Positions 54,301 through 63,745 of a stretch of 64,000 bases of DNA are shown piece by piece. The notes under the pieces were generated by a model. It saw nothing but the letters and a program-made list of their open reading frames with translations, searched no databases and was not told the origin of the DNA. This DNA is from Bradyrhizobium niftali. Lineage in GTDB: Bacteria; Pseudomonadota; Alphaproteobacteria; Rhizobiales; Xanthobacteraceae. The translations under genes and the position numbers were made by a program. Where the stretch lies: the NCBI RefSeq assembly GCF_004571025.1, contig NZ_SPQT01000016.1:1-64000 (forward strand), written 5' to 3'. Every line of letters begins with the position of its first letter. Within the stretch, counting starts at the first letter, position 1.

Positions 54301-55689
54301 TCAGTTCGACTTGGGCGCCGCTGCCGCCGGCTGCGCCGCAGCCTGCGGGGCGCGGCCGACGACGACGGTCAGCAGGCCCTGGCCCCAGAGGCGCTTGGCG
54401 GCTGCCTTGGCGTCGTCCAGCGTGACAGCGTCGACGATGGCGTTGCGCTTCTCGATATAGTCGATCGGAAGCTTGTCCTGCTGATATTGCAGCAGCGCCT
54501 GGGCGAGCTTCGAGGACGTATCCAGCGCCAGCATCTGCGAGCCCTTGAGGTAGGACTTGGCCTCGTCGAGCTCCTTCTGCGTCGGGCCCTCCTCGGCGAT
54601 CCGGCGCACCTCCTTCTCGATGGCGTCGATGGTGTCGTTGGCGCGGTCGGCGCGGGTGCCGGTATTGCCGATGAAGACCGCCGAATGCTCCATCCAGAGC
54701 AGGGATTCGAACACCGAATAGGCCAGCCCGCGCTTCTCGCGAACCTCGCGATAGAGCCGGGAGGACAGTCCGCCGCCGCCGAGGATGTGGTTGACGACAT
54801 AGGCCGCCATGAAGTTCGGGTCGCTGCGCTTCACGCCGGGGCCGCCGAAGGTGATGACGGTCTGCGGCACGTCGAGCGGCACGAAGGCGCGCTGCGGCGG
54901 CTTGGCCGCCTCGATGTCGGGGACCGGCACGAGATTGGCCTTGGCGGGCAGGCTGCCGAAGGTGTGGTCGAGCAGCTTGCCGAGGGTCGCGGGATCGACG
55001 TCGCCGACGACTGCGACCTTCAAAGTGTCCTTGGCGAGCACGCGGCCGACATAGTCCTTCATGTCGGCGGCGGTGACGGTCGGCACGCTTTCCAGCGTGC
55101 CGTTGGTCTGCCGGCCATAGGGATGATCGCCGAAGGCGACCTCCAGGAATTGGCGGCTCGCCAGCGACGACGGATTGGTGGTCTCGCGGCGCAGGCCCGA
55201 GATCACCTGCGAGCGGATGCGCTCGACGTCGGCGGTGTCGAAATGCGGCGAGGTCAGTGCCATCCGCAACAGGTCGAAGGCTTCGTCCTTGTTGTCGCGC
55301 AACATGCGCAGGCTGCCGCGGAAGGTGTCGCGGGTGGCGCTGAAGGAGAGCTCGATGGCGCGGCGGTCGAGCCGCTCGTGGAAGGTCTTGGAGTCGAGAT
55401 CGCCGGAGCCTTCGTCGAGGAGGTCGCCGACGAGATTGGCGACGCCCGACTTGTCCTTGGGATCCTGGGCCGAGCCGCCGGCAAAGGAATATTCCATGGC
55501 GATCAGCGGCACGGTGGCGTCCTGCACGAACCATGCCTCGATGCCGCCCGGCGAGATCAGGCGCTGGATCTTTGCTGCGGCCTGCGACGGCGAGACCGCG
55601 GCGAGCGCGAGCGCCGCGCCGGTGACGAAGGACAGCGCGAAGTGCCTTGTGCGTGGGAAGTGTTTTGCGCGAAGGAAGGGATAGGTCAC
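54301..55689 (-). CDS. M16-family peptidase-like protein, non-catalytic partner
   Basis: 462 residues from GTG 55689 (overlaps the previous gene by 4 bp). Signal peptide in the N-terminal 40 residues (FALSFVTGAALALAAVSPSQA). Pitrilysin/MPP fold: GVANLVGDLLDEGSG takes the place of HxxEH, which is missing, and there is a YGRQTNGTLESVPTVT stretch. The R/Y-containing FGGPGVKRSDPNF and NHILGGGGLSSRLYREVREKRGLAYSVF are typical of the second subunit. It completes the active site of the catalytic partner; periplasmic. Confidence 0.9.
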   Translation of the reverse strand: MTYPFLRAKHFPRTRHFALSFVTGAALALAAVSPSQAAAKIQRLISPGGIEAWFVQDATVPLIAMEYSFAGGSAQDPKDKSGVANLVGDLLDEGSGDLDSKTFHERLDRRAIELSFSATRDTFRGSLRMLRDNKDEAFDLLRMALTSPHFDTADVERIRSQVISGLRRETTNPSSLASRQFLEVAFGDHPYGRQTNGTLESVPTVTAADMKDYVGRVLAKDTLKVAVVGDVDPATLGKLLDHTFGSLPAKANLVPVPDIEAAKPPQRAFVPLDVPQTVITFGGPGVKRSDPNFMAAYVVNHILGGGGLSSRLYREVREKRGLAYSVFESLLWMEHSAVFIGNTGTRADRANDTIDAIEKEVRRIAEEGPTQKELDEAKSYLKGSQMLALDTSSKLAQALLQYQQDKLPIDYIEKRNAIVDAVTLDDAKAAAKRLWGQGLLTVVVGRAPQAAAQPAAAAPKSN

Positions 55690-57080
55690 GAACGCTTCTC
55701 CTCGCGCTTGGTGGTCGCAGTGTCCTTGACCAGATAGCCCGTCACCGAACGCTTCTTCTCGAGCCATTTTTGCGCAACAGCGCGAACCTGTTCGGCGGTC
55801 ACCGCGCGAATGCGGTCGGGCCAGCTCCTGATGTCCTCGATCGACAGGCCGGTGGTCAGCGCGCCGCCATACCAGCGCGCCAGCACCGCCTGGTTGTCCT
55901 GGGCGTAGATCGCTTCCGCGATGAGCTGGGTCTTGACCCGCTCGAGATCCTCGGCGCGGATCGGGTTCTGCGCGATGTCGGCGATGACGCCGTCGACCGC
56001 CTGCTCGACCTCGGCGAAGCCGACGCCGGGTTTCGGCGCGGCCGAGATCGCGAACTGCGTCGGGTCGAGCGAGATGCTGGAATAGCTGGCGTTGGCGGAG
56101 ACCGCGAGCGGCTTGTCGACGACGAGGGCGCGGTAGAGATAGGAATTGCTGCCGCTGCCCATCAGCTGCGCGAGCACGTCCAGGGCCGCGCTTTCGCCGG
56201 CCGCAGCCGTGGTCGCCGAGGGAACGAGATAATAGCGCCGCAGGCTCGGCTGCTCGACGCGCGGGTCGGCCAGCGTGACGGTGCGCGGTGCCGCCGGCTC
56301 CGGCTCCTGCGGACGGATGCGGCGTGCCGGGATCGCGGGCTGGGCCGGGATGGAGCCGAAATTGCGCTCGACCAGCGGACGGATGTCGGCGGCTTCGACG
56401 TCGCCGGCGATCACCAGGATCGCGTTGTTCGGCGCGTAGAAGCGGCGGTAGAAGGCCAGCGCATCCTCGCGATCGAGCTTCTCGATCTCCTGATGCCAGC
56501 CGATCACCGGCCGGCCATAGGGATGGTTGAGATAGAGCGCGGCCATGATCTGCTCGTTGAGCCGCGCGTCCGGATTGTTGGCAACGCGCATGTTGTACTC
56601 TTCGAGCACGACGTCTCGCTCGGGCAGCACGTTCTCGTCCTTGAGGATCAGGCCGGTCATGCGATCGGCCTCGAACTCCATCATGGTCGGCAGCTGCTCG
56701 CGCGGCACGCGCTGGTAATAGTTGGTGTAGTCGACCGAGGTCGAGGCGTTCTCGTTGCCGCCGACACGAAGCACGGTCTGGGAGAATTCGCCGACCGGAT
56801 GCTTCGAGGTGCCCTTGAACATCAGGTGCTCGAGGAAGTGCGCGAGCCCGGATTTGCCCGGCGTCTCGTCGGCCGAGCCGACCTTGTACCAGATCATCTC
56901 CGTGACCACCGGCGTGCGGTGATCCGGGATCACCACGACCTGCATGCCATTGCTGAGCGTGAAGCTGGCGGGCGGGGCCGATGTCACCGTGGTCTGGGCG
57001 AGGGCCGCGCTGGCTGAGAGGACACTCGTCGAAAGCAGCGCGGCAAGGAGGCAGGCAGCCGATCGGTAAGAGGACATCAT
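55686..57080 (-). CDS. M16-family zinc peptidase, catalytic partner
   Basis: 464 residues from ATG 57080 (AGGG just upstream; ATG 57077 also possible). Signal peptide ending ALA|QT. Zinc motif H81-x2-E84-H85 (HFLEH) and downstream glutamate E161 (LEEYNMR). Pitrilysin/processing-peptidase family (PqqL/YmxG-like). With the next gene it should form a periplasmic heterodimer that degrades peptides or signal peptides. Operon by 4-bp overlap. Confidence 0.92.
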   Translation of the reverse strand: MMSSYRSAACLLAALLSTSVLSASAALAQTTVTSAPPASFTLSNGMQVVVIPDHRTPVVTEMIWYKVGSADETPGKSGLAHFLEHLMFKGTSKHPVGEFSQTVLRVGGNENASTSVDYTNYYQRVPREQLPTMMEFEADRMTGLILKDENVLPERDVVLEEYNMRVANNPDARLNEQIMAALYLNHPYGRPVIGWHQEIEKLDREDALAFYRRFYAPNNAILVIAGDVEAADIRPLVERNFGSIPAQPAIPARRIRPQEPEPAAPRTVTLADPRVEQPSLRRYYLVPSATTAAAGESAALDVLAQLMGSGSNSYLYRALVVDKPLAVSANASYSSISLDPTQFAISAAPKPGVGFAEVEQAVDGVIADIAQNPIRAEDLERVKTQLIAEAIYAQDNQAVLARWYGGALTTGLSIEDIRSWPDRIRAVTAEQVRAVAQKWLEKKRSVTGYLVKDTATTKREEKRS

Positions 57081-57271
57081 GATCCCTAGTGAAAGGCCGA
57101 GGTCCGGATGTCCGGCTCGGCGGCACGGCATGCTACACCGTGCGGCTGAGGCTTCGCGTCACGAAGCAGAGAACGCCGTCATCGTGAAGTTAAAGATAAG
57201 TCATGTGCTTCGTCCGGCCTACACCGGTCGATTGCGGCAGTTTCGTATGGGGACGCCTCTCGGCAAGAGCG

Positions 57272-57997
57272 CTATTTCTCTTTTTCCTTGCCACTGAGCA
57301 CGTCGAAATATGTCCTTTTGGACTTATCCGGTCCCCCGGCGCCATAGGCGTAGTTGGGCGAGGGCGTCTGGTATCCGGGCGGTGGTTCGGTCAGGGATGC
57401 CCGCGGCGGCTCAGATGTGAATTGCTTGGATTCTTCGCTGTCACTCTTGAAGATGCCGAGCAGACCGCCCTTATAGCCGAGCTGGCTGGGGCTCATGGTT
57501 GGATTGTTTCCGCCCGGCTGGACAGAGTCGTTGCTCGACGTGCGGCTGCTGCCGTTGGTCTTGGCGGCGTTCAACTCGGCCGGAGTGAGTGGTCGGGCCG
57601 CTTCCCAGGGGTTCAGGAACTTGGTGCCCGATTTCTTCCTGGCGGCGGCAGCCTCCTTGCGGCGCTTCTCGTCCGGGTCTTTTGGCCAGTTCGGAGGAGC
57701 CGCCTCGGCGGCCGATGCCGGGGGCGGCAGGTCGAGCTTCGGCGGCACCACCAGCGGCGAACGTTCGCGGTATTCAATGCCGGGCGTTTCCATGCTCTTG
57801 GCGCCGAGACCCGACATCAAATTATCGATGATCTTTTCCTCGAAGGTCCGATCGTCTTCGTCATCGTCGCCGGCGCGGGCCGCGCCTGCTGCCATGACGA
57901 CACCGATGCCGAGCGCGACAGCGGATAATTTCAACGCCCGCCAGAACTCCCACCGGGGGTCTCGAACCATCGAACCGCTGGTCTTCGAGCTGCGCAT
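57272..57997 (-). CDS. Secreted protein of unknown function, near lspA
   Basis: 241 residues from ATG 57997. Signal sequence (LSAVALGIGVVMAAGAARA|GDDDEDD), then an acidic start, a Pro-rich region (PPKLDLPPPASAAEAAPPNWPKDPDEKRRKEAAAARKK in parts) and a disordered C-terminal half (NNPTMSPSQLGYKGGLLGIFKSD, KSKRTYFDVLSGKEKEK). Enriched in charged residues. No known domain. It lies 96 bp downstream of lspA. Confidence 0.7.
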   Translation of the reverse strand: MRSSKTSGSMVRDPRWEFWRALKLSAVALGIGVVMAAGAARAGDDDEDDRTFEEKIIDNLMSGLGAKSMETPGIEYRERSPLVVPPKLDLPPPASAAEAAPPNWPKDPDEKRRKEAAAARKKSGTKFLNPWEAARPLTPAELNAAKTNGSSRTSSNDSVQPGGNNPTMSPSQLGYKGGLLGIFKSDSEESKQFTSEPPRASLTEPPPGYQTPSPNYAYGAGGPDKSKRTYFDVLSGKEKEK

Positions 57998-58093
57998 CAG
58001 TGTACCTGTTCCATATTGTGGCAGATTGCCGCTCGCACGCGGCTCAAACTCTCGCAAAAAGCGGGTTCCACCTGCCGGTCGTATCGGCCGGGA

Positions 58094-58588
58094 TCAGGGC
58101 GCTTTTGCGGCGGGTACCCCCAGGAAGGAATCATACAATAGCGCCGCCACCCCAGCAACGATGGCCACGTCGGCGAGGTTAAACACATACCAATTATAGG
58201 TATTTCCGCCGATCTCGATGTGGAATAGGGCGAAATCCACCACCGCGCCATAGGCCAGGCGGTCGATGCCATTGCCGATGGCGCCTCCGATGATCAGGCC
58301 GAGCGCGATGGTCGCAAGCAGGGTGTGCGAGCGGGCCATCCAGATCGCCAGCGCGACCACTGCGATACCTTTGACGGCCATCAGCGCGAGCTGCGCCGCC
58401 TGGCTGTCGTTCTGGAGCCAGCCGAAGCTGATGCCGATGTTCCAGGCCAGCACCAGGTCGAAGAACGGCGTCACCTTCACCGCGCCGCGACGGGCGAGGT
58501 CGAACACGTTCAGCAGCCAGAGCTTGGAGGCCTGGTCGAGGATGACCGTGGCGATGGCCGAGACGATGCCGGCGCGGAGCGGGGTCAT
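58094..58588 (-). CDS. lspA: Lipoprotein signal peptidase LspA
   Basis: 164 residues from ATG 58588. Four TM helices and the catalytic aspartates D109 (GNGIDR) and D140 (FNLAD), with AWNIGISFGWL (motif II). Removes the signal peptide from lipid-modified prolipoproteins. A repeat separates it from ileS, its common neighbour. Confidence 0.94.
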   Translation of the reverse strand: MTPLRAGIVSAIATVILDQASKLWLLNVFDLARRGAVKVTPFFDLVLAWNIGISFGWLQNDSQAAQLALMAVKGIAVVALAIWMARSHTLLATIALGLIIGGAIGNGIDRLAYGAVVDFALFHIEIGGNTYNWYVFNLADVAIVAGVAALLYDSFLGVPAAKAP

Positions 58589-58623
58589 CGTGAGTGACCC
58601 AACGCCGCCGCGGCACACTCCGC

Positions 58624-58747
58624 CGTCGTCCTGGCGAATGCCAGGACCCATAACCCCAGGCGGTCGTTGATTGAAAGACTCGTGGTCATCAGCCTTCGCT
58701 GCAATTGGCGACGGTGGTAATGGGTCCTGGCTTTCGCCAGGACGACG
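58624..58747. repeat. Inverted repeat between ileS and lspA
   Basis: CGTCGTCCTGGCGAATGCCA at the left faces TGGCTTTCGCCAGGACGACG at the right; TGGGTCC/GGACCCA inside. Confidence 0.75.
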
Positions 58748-58752
58748 CTAGA

Positions 58753-61700
58753 TCAAACGCCAACCCCCAGCGCCTTCCATTCGCGCAGCGCCTTGGCATC
58801 GCGCGGGGTGACGTCGGGGTATTCGGGGTCTTCGCCGACCGTCGGCGAGATCTTCCAGGAGCGGGCGCATTTGGTGCCGACCGCCTTCTCCACCACGACG
58901 GCAACGCCGGGCACGGCATCGAGACGGAACGCGGAAGCCGGCGCCTCGCCCTCGCGCACCTCGTAGTTCGAGGTGATGCAGACTTCGGCGAGGTCGGTGT
59001 CGAACAGCGTCGCCAGCATGTCGCGGGCGGCGACATAGATGACCGGCGAGGCCTCCAGCGACGAGCCGATGTTCTTGGCGGCGCGTTCGAGTTCGAGCGC
59101 GCCGGTGACGACACGGCGGACGTTGCGGATCGCCTCCCATTTCGCGGCGAGCTTGTCGTCGCGGAGCTTTTCGAGATCCCCCGGAAATAGCGTGAGGTGC
59201 ACTGAAGGCTCCGCATCCGGCCGGTACATGCGCCAGGCTTCCTCCGCAGTGAAGCTGAGGATCGGCGCCAGCCACTTCAGGATCGAAGAGCACAACAGGT
59301 CGATCGTGGTCAGCGCCGCCTTGCGCGTCGGCGAGGACGGCGGATCGCAATAAAGCGTGTCCTTGCGGATGTCGAAGTAGAACGCCGAGAGCTCGCTGTT
59401 CAGGAATGCGGACAGCGTCGCCACCACGTTCTTGAAGTCGAACGTCTCGTACGCCTTGCCGACCAGCTCGGCGCGCATCGCGAGCTCGTGCAGCATCAGT
59501 CGCTCGAGCTCGGGCATCTCGGCCGGCGGAACCGCGTCAGCCGGCTTGTAATGATGTAGCGTGCCGAGCATCCAGCGGATGGTGTTGCGCAGCTTGCGGT
59601 AGGTCTCGACCGTGTTCTTCAGGATCTCGGGGCCGATGCGCTGGTCGTCGGTGTAGTCGCAGGCGGCAACCCAGAGCCGCAAGATGTCGGCGCCGGATTC
59701 CTTGATGACGGCCTGCGGCTCGATGGTGTTGCCGAGTGACTTCGACATCTTGCGGCCGTCCTCGGCCTGGGTGAAGCCGTGGGTCAGCACGATGTCGTAG
59801 GGCGCGCGGCCCCGCGTGCCGCAGCTTTCCAGCAGCGAGGAGTGGAACCAGCCGCGATGCTGGTCCGAGCCTTCAAGATACATCACGGTGTCGGTGCCGC
59901 CGTCGATCTTGCGCTTGATGCCTGACAGCCCCGGGAAGTGCACGGGATCTTCTAGCACGAAGGCGTGCGTCGAGCCGGAATCGAACCAGACGTCGAGGAT
60001 GTCGTCGACTTTCTGCCAGCCCTCGTTCGCATGCGCGCCCAGGAAGCGCTCGCGCGCGCCTTTCGCGTACCAGGCGTCGGCGCCTTCCTTTTCGAAGGCG
60101 TCGCCGATGCGGGTATTGACGGCCTCGTCCTGGAGGATCTCGGCGGAGCCGTCAGCCTTCTCGCGCACGAACACGGCGATCGGCACGCCCCAGGCCCGCT
60201 GGCGCGAGATCACCCAGTCGGGGCGCGCCTCGATCATGCCGTTGATGCGGTTTTCACCGGACGGCGGCACCCATTGCGTCACCGAGATCGCGTGCAGCGC
60301 GCGGGCGCGCAGCGTGTCGCCGGACTTGGTCTTGCCGCCTGCCGCGATATCCTTGTCCATCGCGATGAACCATTGCGGCGTGTTGCGGAAGATCACCGGC
60401 TTCTTGGAGCGCCAGGAATGCGGATATTGATGCTTGAGCCGGCCGCGCGCGAGCAGCATGCCCTTTTCGACCAGGGCCTTGATCACGGCCTCGTTGGCAT
60501 CGCCCTTCTCGCCCTTGTCGTTGATGACGCGCTTGCCGACGAAGCCAGGGGCATGGTCGGTGTAGGCGCCGTTCTCGTCGACCGTGTAGGGGATCGCCGT
60601 GTTGATGCCGCGCGCATCGAGATCGCGCCCATGTGCCATCCAGGCGTCGAAGTCCTCGCGGCCATGGCCGGGGGCGGTGTGGACGAAGCCGGTGCCGGTG
60701 TCGTCGGTGACGTGGTCGCCGGGCAGGAGTGGCACGACGAATTCATAGCCGCCGGCAAGACCCTTCAGGGGATGGGCGCATTCGATTGCGTCCATGGTGT
60801 CGGCGGGGACGTCGCGCAGCTTTTCGAAGGCGGTGACACGCGCCTGCTTGAACACCTCGTCGGCGAGCGCGTCGGCAAGGATCAGGAGGTCGCCGTTCCT
60901 GGCCCAGTTGTCCGCCGGTGCGTCCGTCACCTTGTAGAGGCCATAGGCGATCTTCGGCGAGAACGAGATGGCCCGGTTGCCCGGCAGGGTCCAGGGCGTG
61001 GTGGTCCAGATCACGACGCTTGCGGAGGCGAGCGCGCCGTGCGCGGGCGAGGTCACCGGGAATTTCACCCAGACCATGTCGGAGGTGTAGTCCTCGTACT
61101 CGACCTCGGCTTCGGCCAGCGCGGTCTTCTCGACCACGCTCCACATCACCGGCTTGGAGCCGCGGTAGAGCGTGCCGTTGGCGGCGAACTTCATCAGTTC
61201 GCGCGCGATCTGGGCTTCCGCCGGGAAGCTCATGGTGGCGTAGGGGTGGTCCCAGTCGCCGATCACGCCGAGACGCTTGAACTCCTCGCGCTGCACGCCG
61301 AGCCAATGGGTGGCATAGGCGCGGCACTCTTTCCGGAAATCGATCATCGCGGCAGAGTCGCGGAAGTCGGGCTTCTGCTTGCCCTTCTTGCGATAGTGCT
61401 CCTCCTCGACCTTCCACTCGATCGGCAGGCCGTGGCAGTCCCAGCCTGGCACGTAGTTGGAATCGAAGCCGAGCATCTGCTGGCTCTTGGTGACGAGATC
61501 CTTGAGGATCTTGTTCAGCGACGTGCCGATGTGGATGTTGCCGTTGGCGTAGGGCGGGCCGTCATGCAGCACGAACTTGTCGCGGCCCTTGGCGCCCGCG
61601 CGCAGCTTCTCGTAGAGGCCGATCTCGTACCAGCGCTTGAGGATCTCCGGCTCGCGCTGCGGCAGGCCGGCGCGCATCGGGAAGTCCGTCTGCGGCAGGA

Positions 61701-61761
61701 ACAGGGTTTTCGAATAGTCTTTGACTTCGGACTTTTGGGACTTTTGCGGCTTTTCGGACAT
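58753..61761 (-). CDS. ileS: Isoleucine--tRNA ligase
   Basis: 1002 residues. HIGH motif PYANGNIHIGT (75-80), editing domain with WTTTPWTLPGN and TGTGFVHTAPGHGREDF, GSDQHRGWFHSSLLES, and KMSKS at GRKMSKSLGN (about 669). C-terminal anticodon-binding domain. The zinc-ribbon tail of the E. coli enzyme is not evident. Charges tRNA-Ile with proofreading of valine. Order ribF-ileS-lspA is conserved in proteobacteria. Confidence 0.97.
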   Translation of the reverse strand: MSEKPQKSQKSEVKDYSKTLFLPQTDFPMRAGLPQREPEILKRWYEIGLYEKLRAGAKGRDKFVLHDGPPYANGNIHIGTSLNKILKDLVTKSQQMLGFDSNYVPGWDCHGLPIEWKVEEEHYRKKGKQKPDFRDSAAMIDFRKECRAYATHWLGVQREEFKRLGVIGDWDHPYATMSFPAEAQIARELMKFAANGTLYRGSKPVMWSVVEKTALAEAEVEYEDYTSDMVWVKFPVTSPAHGALASASVVIWTTTPWTLPGNRAISFSPKIAYGLYKVTDAPADNWARNGDLLILADALADEVFKQARVTAFEKLRDVPADTMDAIECAHPLKGLAGGYEFVVPLLPGDHVTDDTGTGFVHTAPGHGREDFDAWMAHGRDLDARGINTAIPYTVDENGAYTDHAPGFVGKRVINDKGEKGDANEAVIKALVEKGMLLARGRLKHQYPHSWRSKKPVIFRNTPQWFIAMDKDIAAGGKTKSGDTLRARALHAISVTQWVPPSGENRINGMIEARPDWVISRQRAWGVPIAVFVREKADGSAEILQDEAVNTRIGDAFEKEGADAWYAKGARERFLGAHANEGWQKVDDILDVWFDSGSTHAFVLEDPVHFPGLSGIKRKIDGGTDTVMYLEGSDQHRGWFHSSLLESCGTRGRAPYDIVLTHGFTQAEDGRKMSKSLGNTIEPQAVIKESGADILRLWVAACDYTDDQRIGPEILKNTVETYRKLRNTIRWMLGTLHHYKPADAVPPAEMPELERLMLHELAMRAELVGKAYETFDFKNVVATLSAFLNSELSAFYFDIRKDTLYCDPPSSPTRKAALTTIDLLCSSILKWLAPILSFTAEEAWRMYRPDAEPSVHLTLFPGDLEKLRDDKLAAKWEAIRNVRRVVTGALELERAAKNIGSSLEASPVIYVAARDMLATLFDTDLAEVCITSNYEVREGEAPASAFRLDAVPGVAVVVEKAVGTKCARSWKISPTVGEDPEYPDVTPRDAKALREWKALGVGV

Positions 61762-61966
61762 GAGGCTGACTGGCTCGGAAGGGCGCGGGAAAACGGATGG
61801 CGATGCGGAATCGCGGGGTGAAACGACGAAATCCCGGTCTTGCGCCGAGCCAAAGGCTCAGGCGGAAGCCGGGCCGCTAATCCCTATGATGCGCCGCGCA
61901 AACATGGGCTCTCCATAGCAGGGGGCTAAGGGAAGCGCAAAGGTCCGGCTTGGCCGGTTTTCGGCC

Positions 61967-62938
61967 TCAATCGATGACGCCAAGCCGCGGAAATGCGTCC
62001 GGGGCGGCGGCCAGCATGGCGCGGGCGCGGGCGGAATCGTCGTCCATCTGGCGGATCAGGGTCTCGATGCCGTCGAATTTCAGCTCCTCGCGGATGAAGC
62101 CGACGAAGGCGCAGTCGAGCACCTGCCCGTAGAGGTCGCCCTTGAAGTCGAACAGGAAGATTTCCAGGAGAGGGGCGCCATTGTCGAAGGTCGGGCGGCG
62201 GCCGAAGCTGGCCACCCCGTCCAGGCGCTCGGTGCCGCGGCCGACCCGCACCGCGTAGATGCCGTGCTTGAGGCCGCAATTGGCGTCGAGGCGGATGTTG
62301 GCGGTGGGGTAGCCGAGGTCGCGGCCGCGCTTCTCGCCATGGATCACCTCGCCGGTGATGAACCAGGGGGCGCCGAGCATGGTGGTGGCTTCGTCAAGCT
62401 GGCCTTCGGCGAGCGCAATACGGATGGCGCTGGAGGAGACCGGCCGTTCATCGAAATCGACATGCGGCTGCACGTCGACCTCGATGCCGAGCCGGGGCGC
62501 CTCGTTGACCAGCAGGCTCGGCGAGCCGACCCGTCCCTTGCCGAAATGGAAGTCATAGCCGACCGCGATTGCGCTGACGCCGAGACGCCCGATCAGGTCA
62601 TGGTGAATGAAATCTTGCGCGCTGGTGCCGGCTCTTGCCTTGTCGAAGGTCATGACCACGGCGCCGGAGAGCCCGGTCCCGGCCAGAAGCCGCAGCTTGG
62701 CCCGCTCGTCCGTCAGGCGGAATTGCGGGGTGTTGGGGCTGAAAAATCGCCGTGGGTGCGGCTCGAAGGTCAACGCCAGCGCAGGGCGGCCATGCGCCCG
62801 GCCCATCTCCAGGGCCGCTGCGATCACTGCGCGATGGCCGAGATGGACCCCGTCGAAATTGCCCATGGCGACCACGGCACCCCGGGGAATAGCGGAATCC
62901 GGCGTGGTGTCGCGGATAACGGTAAAATGCGGGGCCAT
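61967..62938 (-). CDS. ribF: Bifunctional riboflavin kinase / FAD synthetase
   Basis: 323 residues from ATG 62938. FAD synthetase part with MGNFDGVHLGHR (nucleotidylyl-transferase), FEPHPRRFF and VGYDFHFGKGR; riboflavin kinase part with GEVIHGEKRGRDLGYPTANIR and EIFLFDFKGDLYG. Makes FMN then FAD, needed by the flavoproteins here such as GlcD and GlcE. No FMN riboswitch recognised upstream. Confidence 0.95.
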   Translation of the reverse strand: MAPHFTVIRDTTPDSAIPRGAVVAMGNFDGVHLGHRAVIAAALEMGRAHGRPALALTFEPHPRRFFSPNTPQFRLTDERAKLRLLAGTGLSGAVVMTFDKARAGTSAQDFIHHDLIGRLGVSAIAVGYDFHFGKGRVGSPSLLVNEAPRLGIEVDVQPHVDFDERPVSSSAIRIALAEGQLDEATTMLGAPWFITGEVIHGEKRGRDLGYPTANIRLDANCGLKHGIYAVRVGRGTERLDGVASFGRRPTFDNGAPLLEIFLFDFKGDLYGQVLDCAFVGFIREELKFDGIETLIRQMDDDSARARAMLAAAPDAFPRLGVID

Positions 62939-63170
62939 CAGGGGAATTCTCGAGCCGGGCGGGACCGGCCGGGACCGTGGCTTGACCCGCCCGGCGAAGT
63001 CAAGCGGGGGAGGCGGCGGCATTGAACACGATTTCAATTCTTCGGGGGCCGCCCCAGTTAACGGGCTGTTTAACGCCTTGATGCTAGTCCTTGAAGCAGT
63101 GGAACTGCACGGGCCTCCGGCCTGGCAGCTTCAATCGTAATATTCCTGGGTTTGCGTTGGGGGAGTCGAG

Positions 63171-63566
63171 ATGGCGGTTGATTTGTCGATGCCGGTTCTG
63201 GTGGTGGATGACTACAGCACCATGATCCGTATCATCAGGAATCTGCTGAAGCAGCTTGGCTTCGAGAACATCGACGATGCCAGCGACGGTTCGGCGGCGC
63301 TGAACAAGATGCGCGGCAAGAAGTACGGCCTCGTGATCTCCGACTGGAACATGGAGCCGATGACGGGCTACGACCTCCTGCGCGAAGTGCGCGCGGATCC
63401 GAACCTCGCCACCACGCCTTTCATCATGATCACGGCGGAATCGAAGACCGAGAACGTGATCGCGGCCAAGAAGGCCGGCGTGAACAACTACATCGTCAAG
63501 CCGTTCAACGCGGCGACGCTGAAGACCAAGATCGAGGCGGTCTTCCCGGACATGGCGAGCGCGTAA
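63171..63566 (+). CDS. cheY: Stand-alone CheY-like response regulator
   Basis: 131 residues, a single receiver domain with D13 and D14 (VLVVDDYSTM), phosphorylation site D58 (VISDWNM), T88 (MITAES) and K110 (YIVKPF). No output domain, so it acts by binding a target such as the flagellar switch. No kinase is adjacent; the CheZ-like protein at 21775 is a possible phosphatase. Terminator follows. Confidence 0.92.
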   Translation: MAVDLSMPVLVVDDYSTMIRIIRNLLKQLGFENIDDASDGSAALNKMRGKKYGLVISDWNMEPMTGYDLLREVRADPNLATTPFIMITAESKTENVIAAKKAGVNNYIVKPFNAATLKTKIEAVFPDMASA

Positions 63567-63599
63567 GGCGCGCGCTAAAGCTTTCAGCTGAATTCGAAG

Positions 63600-63624
63600 G
63601 CCCGGGCTTTTGTCCCGGGCTTTC
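63600..63624 (+). terminator. Rho-independent terminator of cheY
   Basis: GCCCGGG (63600-63606)/CCCGGGC (63614-63620) stem, loop CTTTTGT, then TTT. Confidence 0.75.
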
Positions 63625-63636
63625 TGCGTTGGGAGT

Positions 63637-63735
63637 GTCATTCCGGGGCGCCCGAAGGGCGAACTATGGTGCGCAATTGCGCACCTGAGAATCTCGAGAT
63701 TCCGGGTTCGATGCTCCGCATCGCCCCGGAATGAC
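63637..63735. repeat. Palindromic repeat (GTCATTCCGG family), second copy
   Basis: GTCATTCCGGGGCG faces CGCCCCGGAATGAC. Contains a GTGCGCAATTGCGCAC palindrome. Related to 45276-45381 and to part of 21579-21700. Confidence 0.8.
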
Positions 63736-63745
63736 GATCAGATCA

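Noticed and set aside
54301..57126. 941-codon frame that could be read as one fused M16 peptidase
   Set aside because: The first half is in the wrong frame for the catalytic M16 gene (55686-57080), which has signal peptide and HxxEH in another frame. Two overlapping genes explain it.
61762..61966. T-box or other tRNA-sensing leader before ileS
   Set aside because: No T-box core or specifier hairpin is visible, and such leaders are not expected in this group.
62939..63170. FMN riboswitch upstream of ribF
   Set aside because: No sequence resembling the conserved RFN helices could be recognised on the ribF strand.
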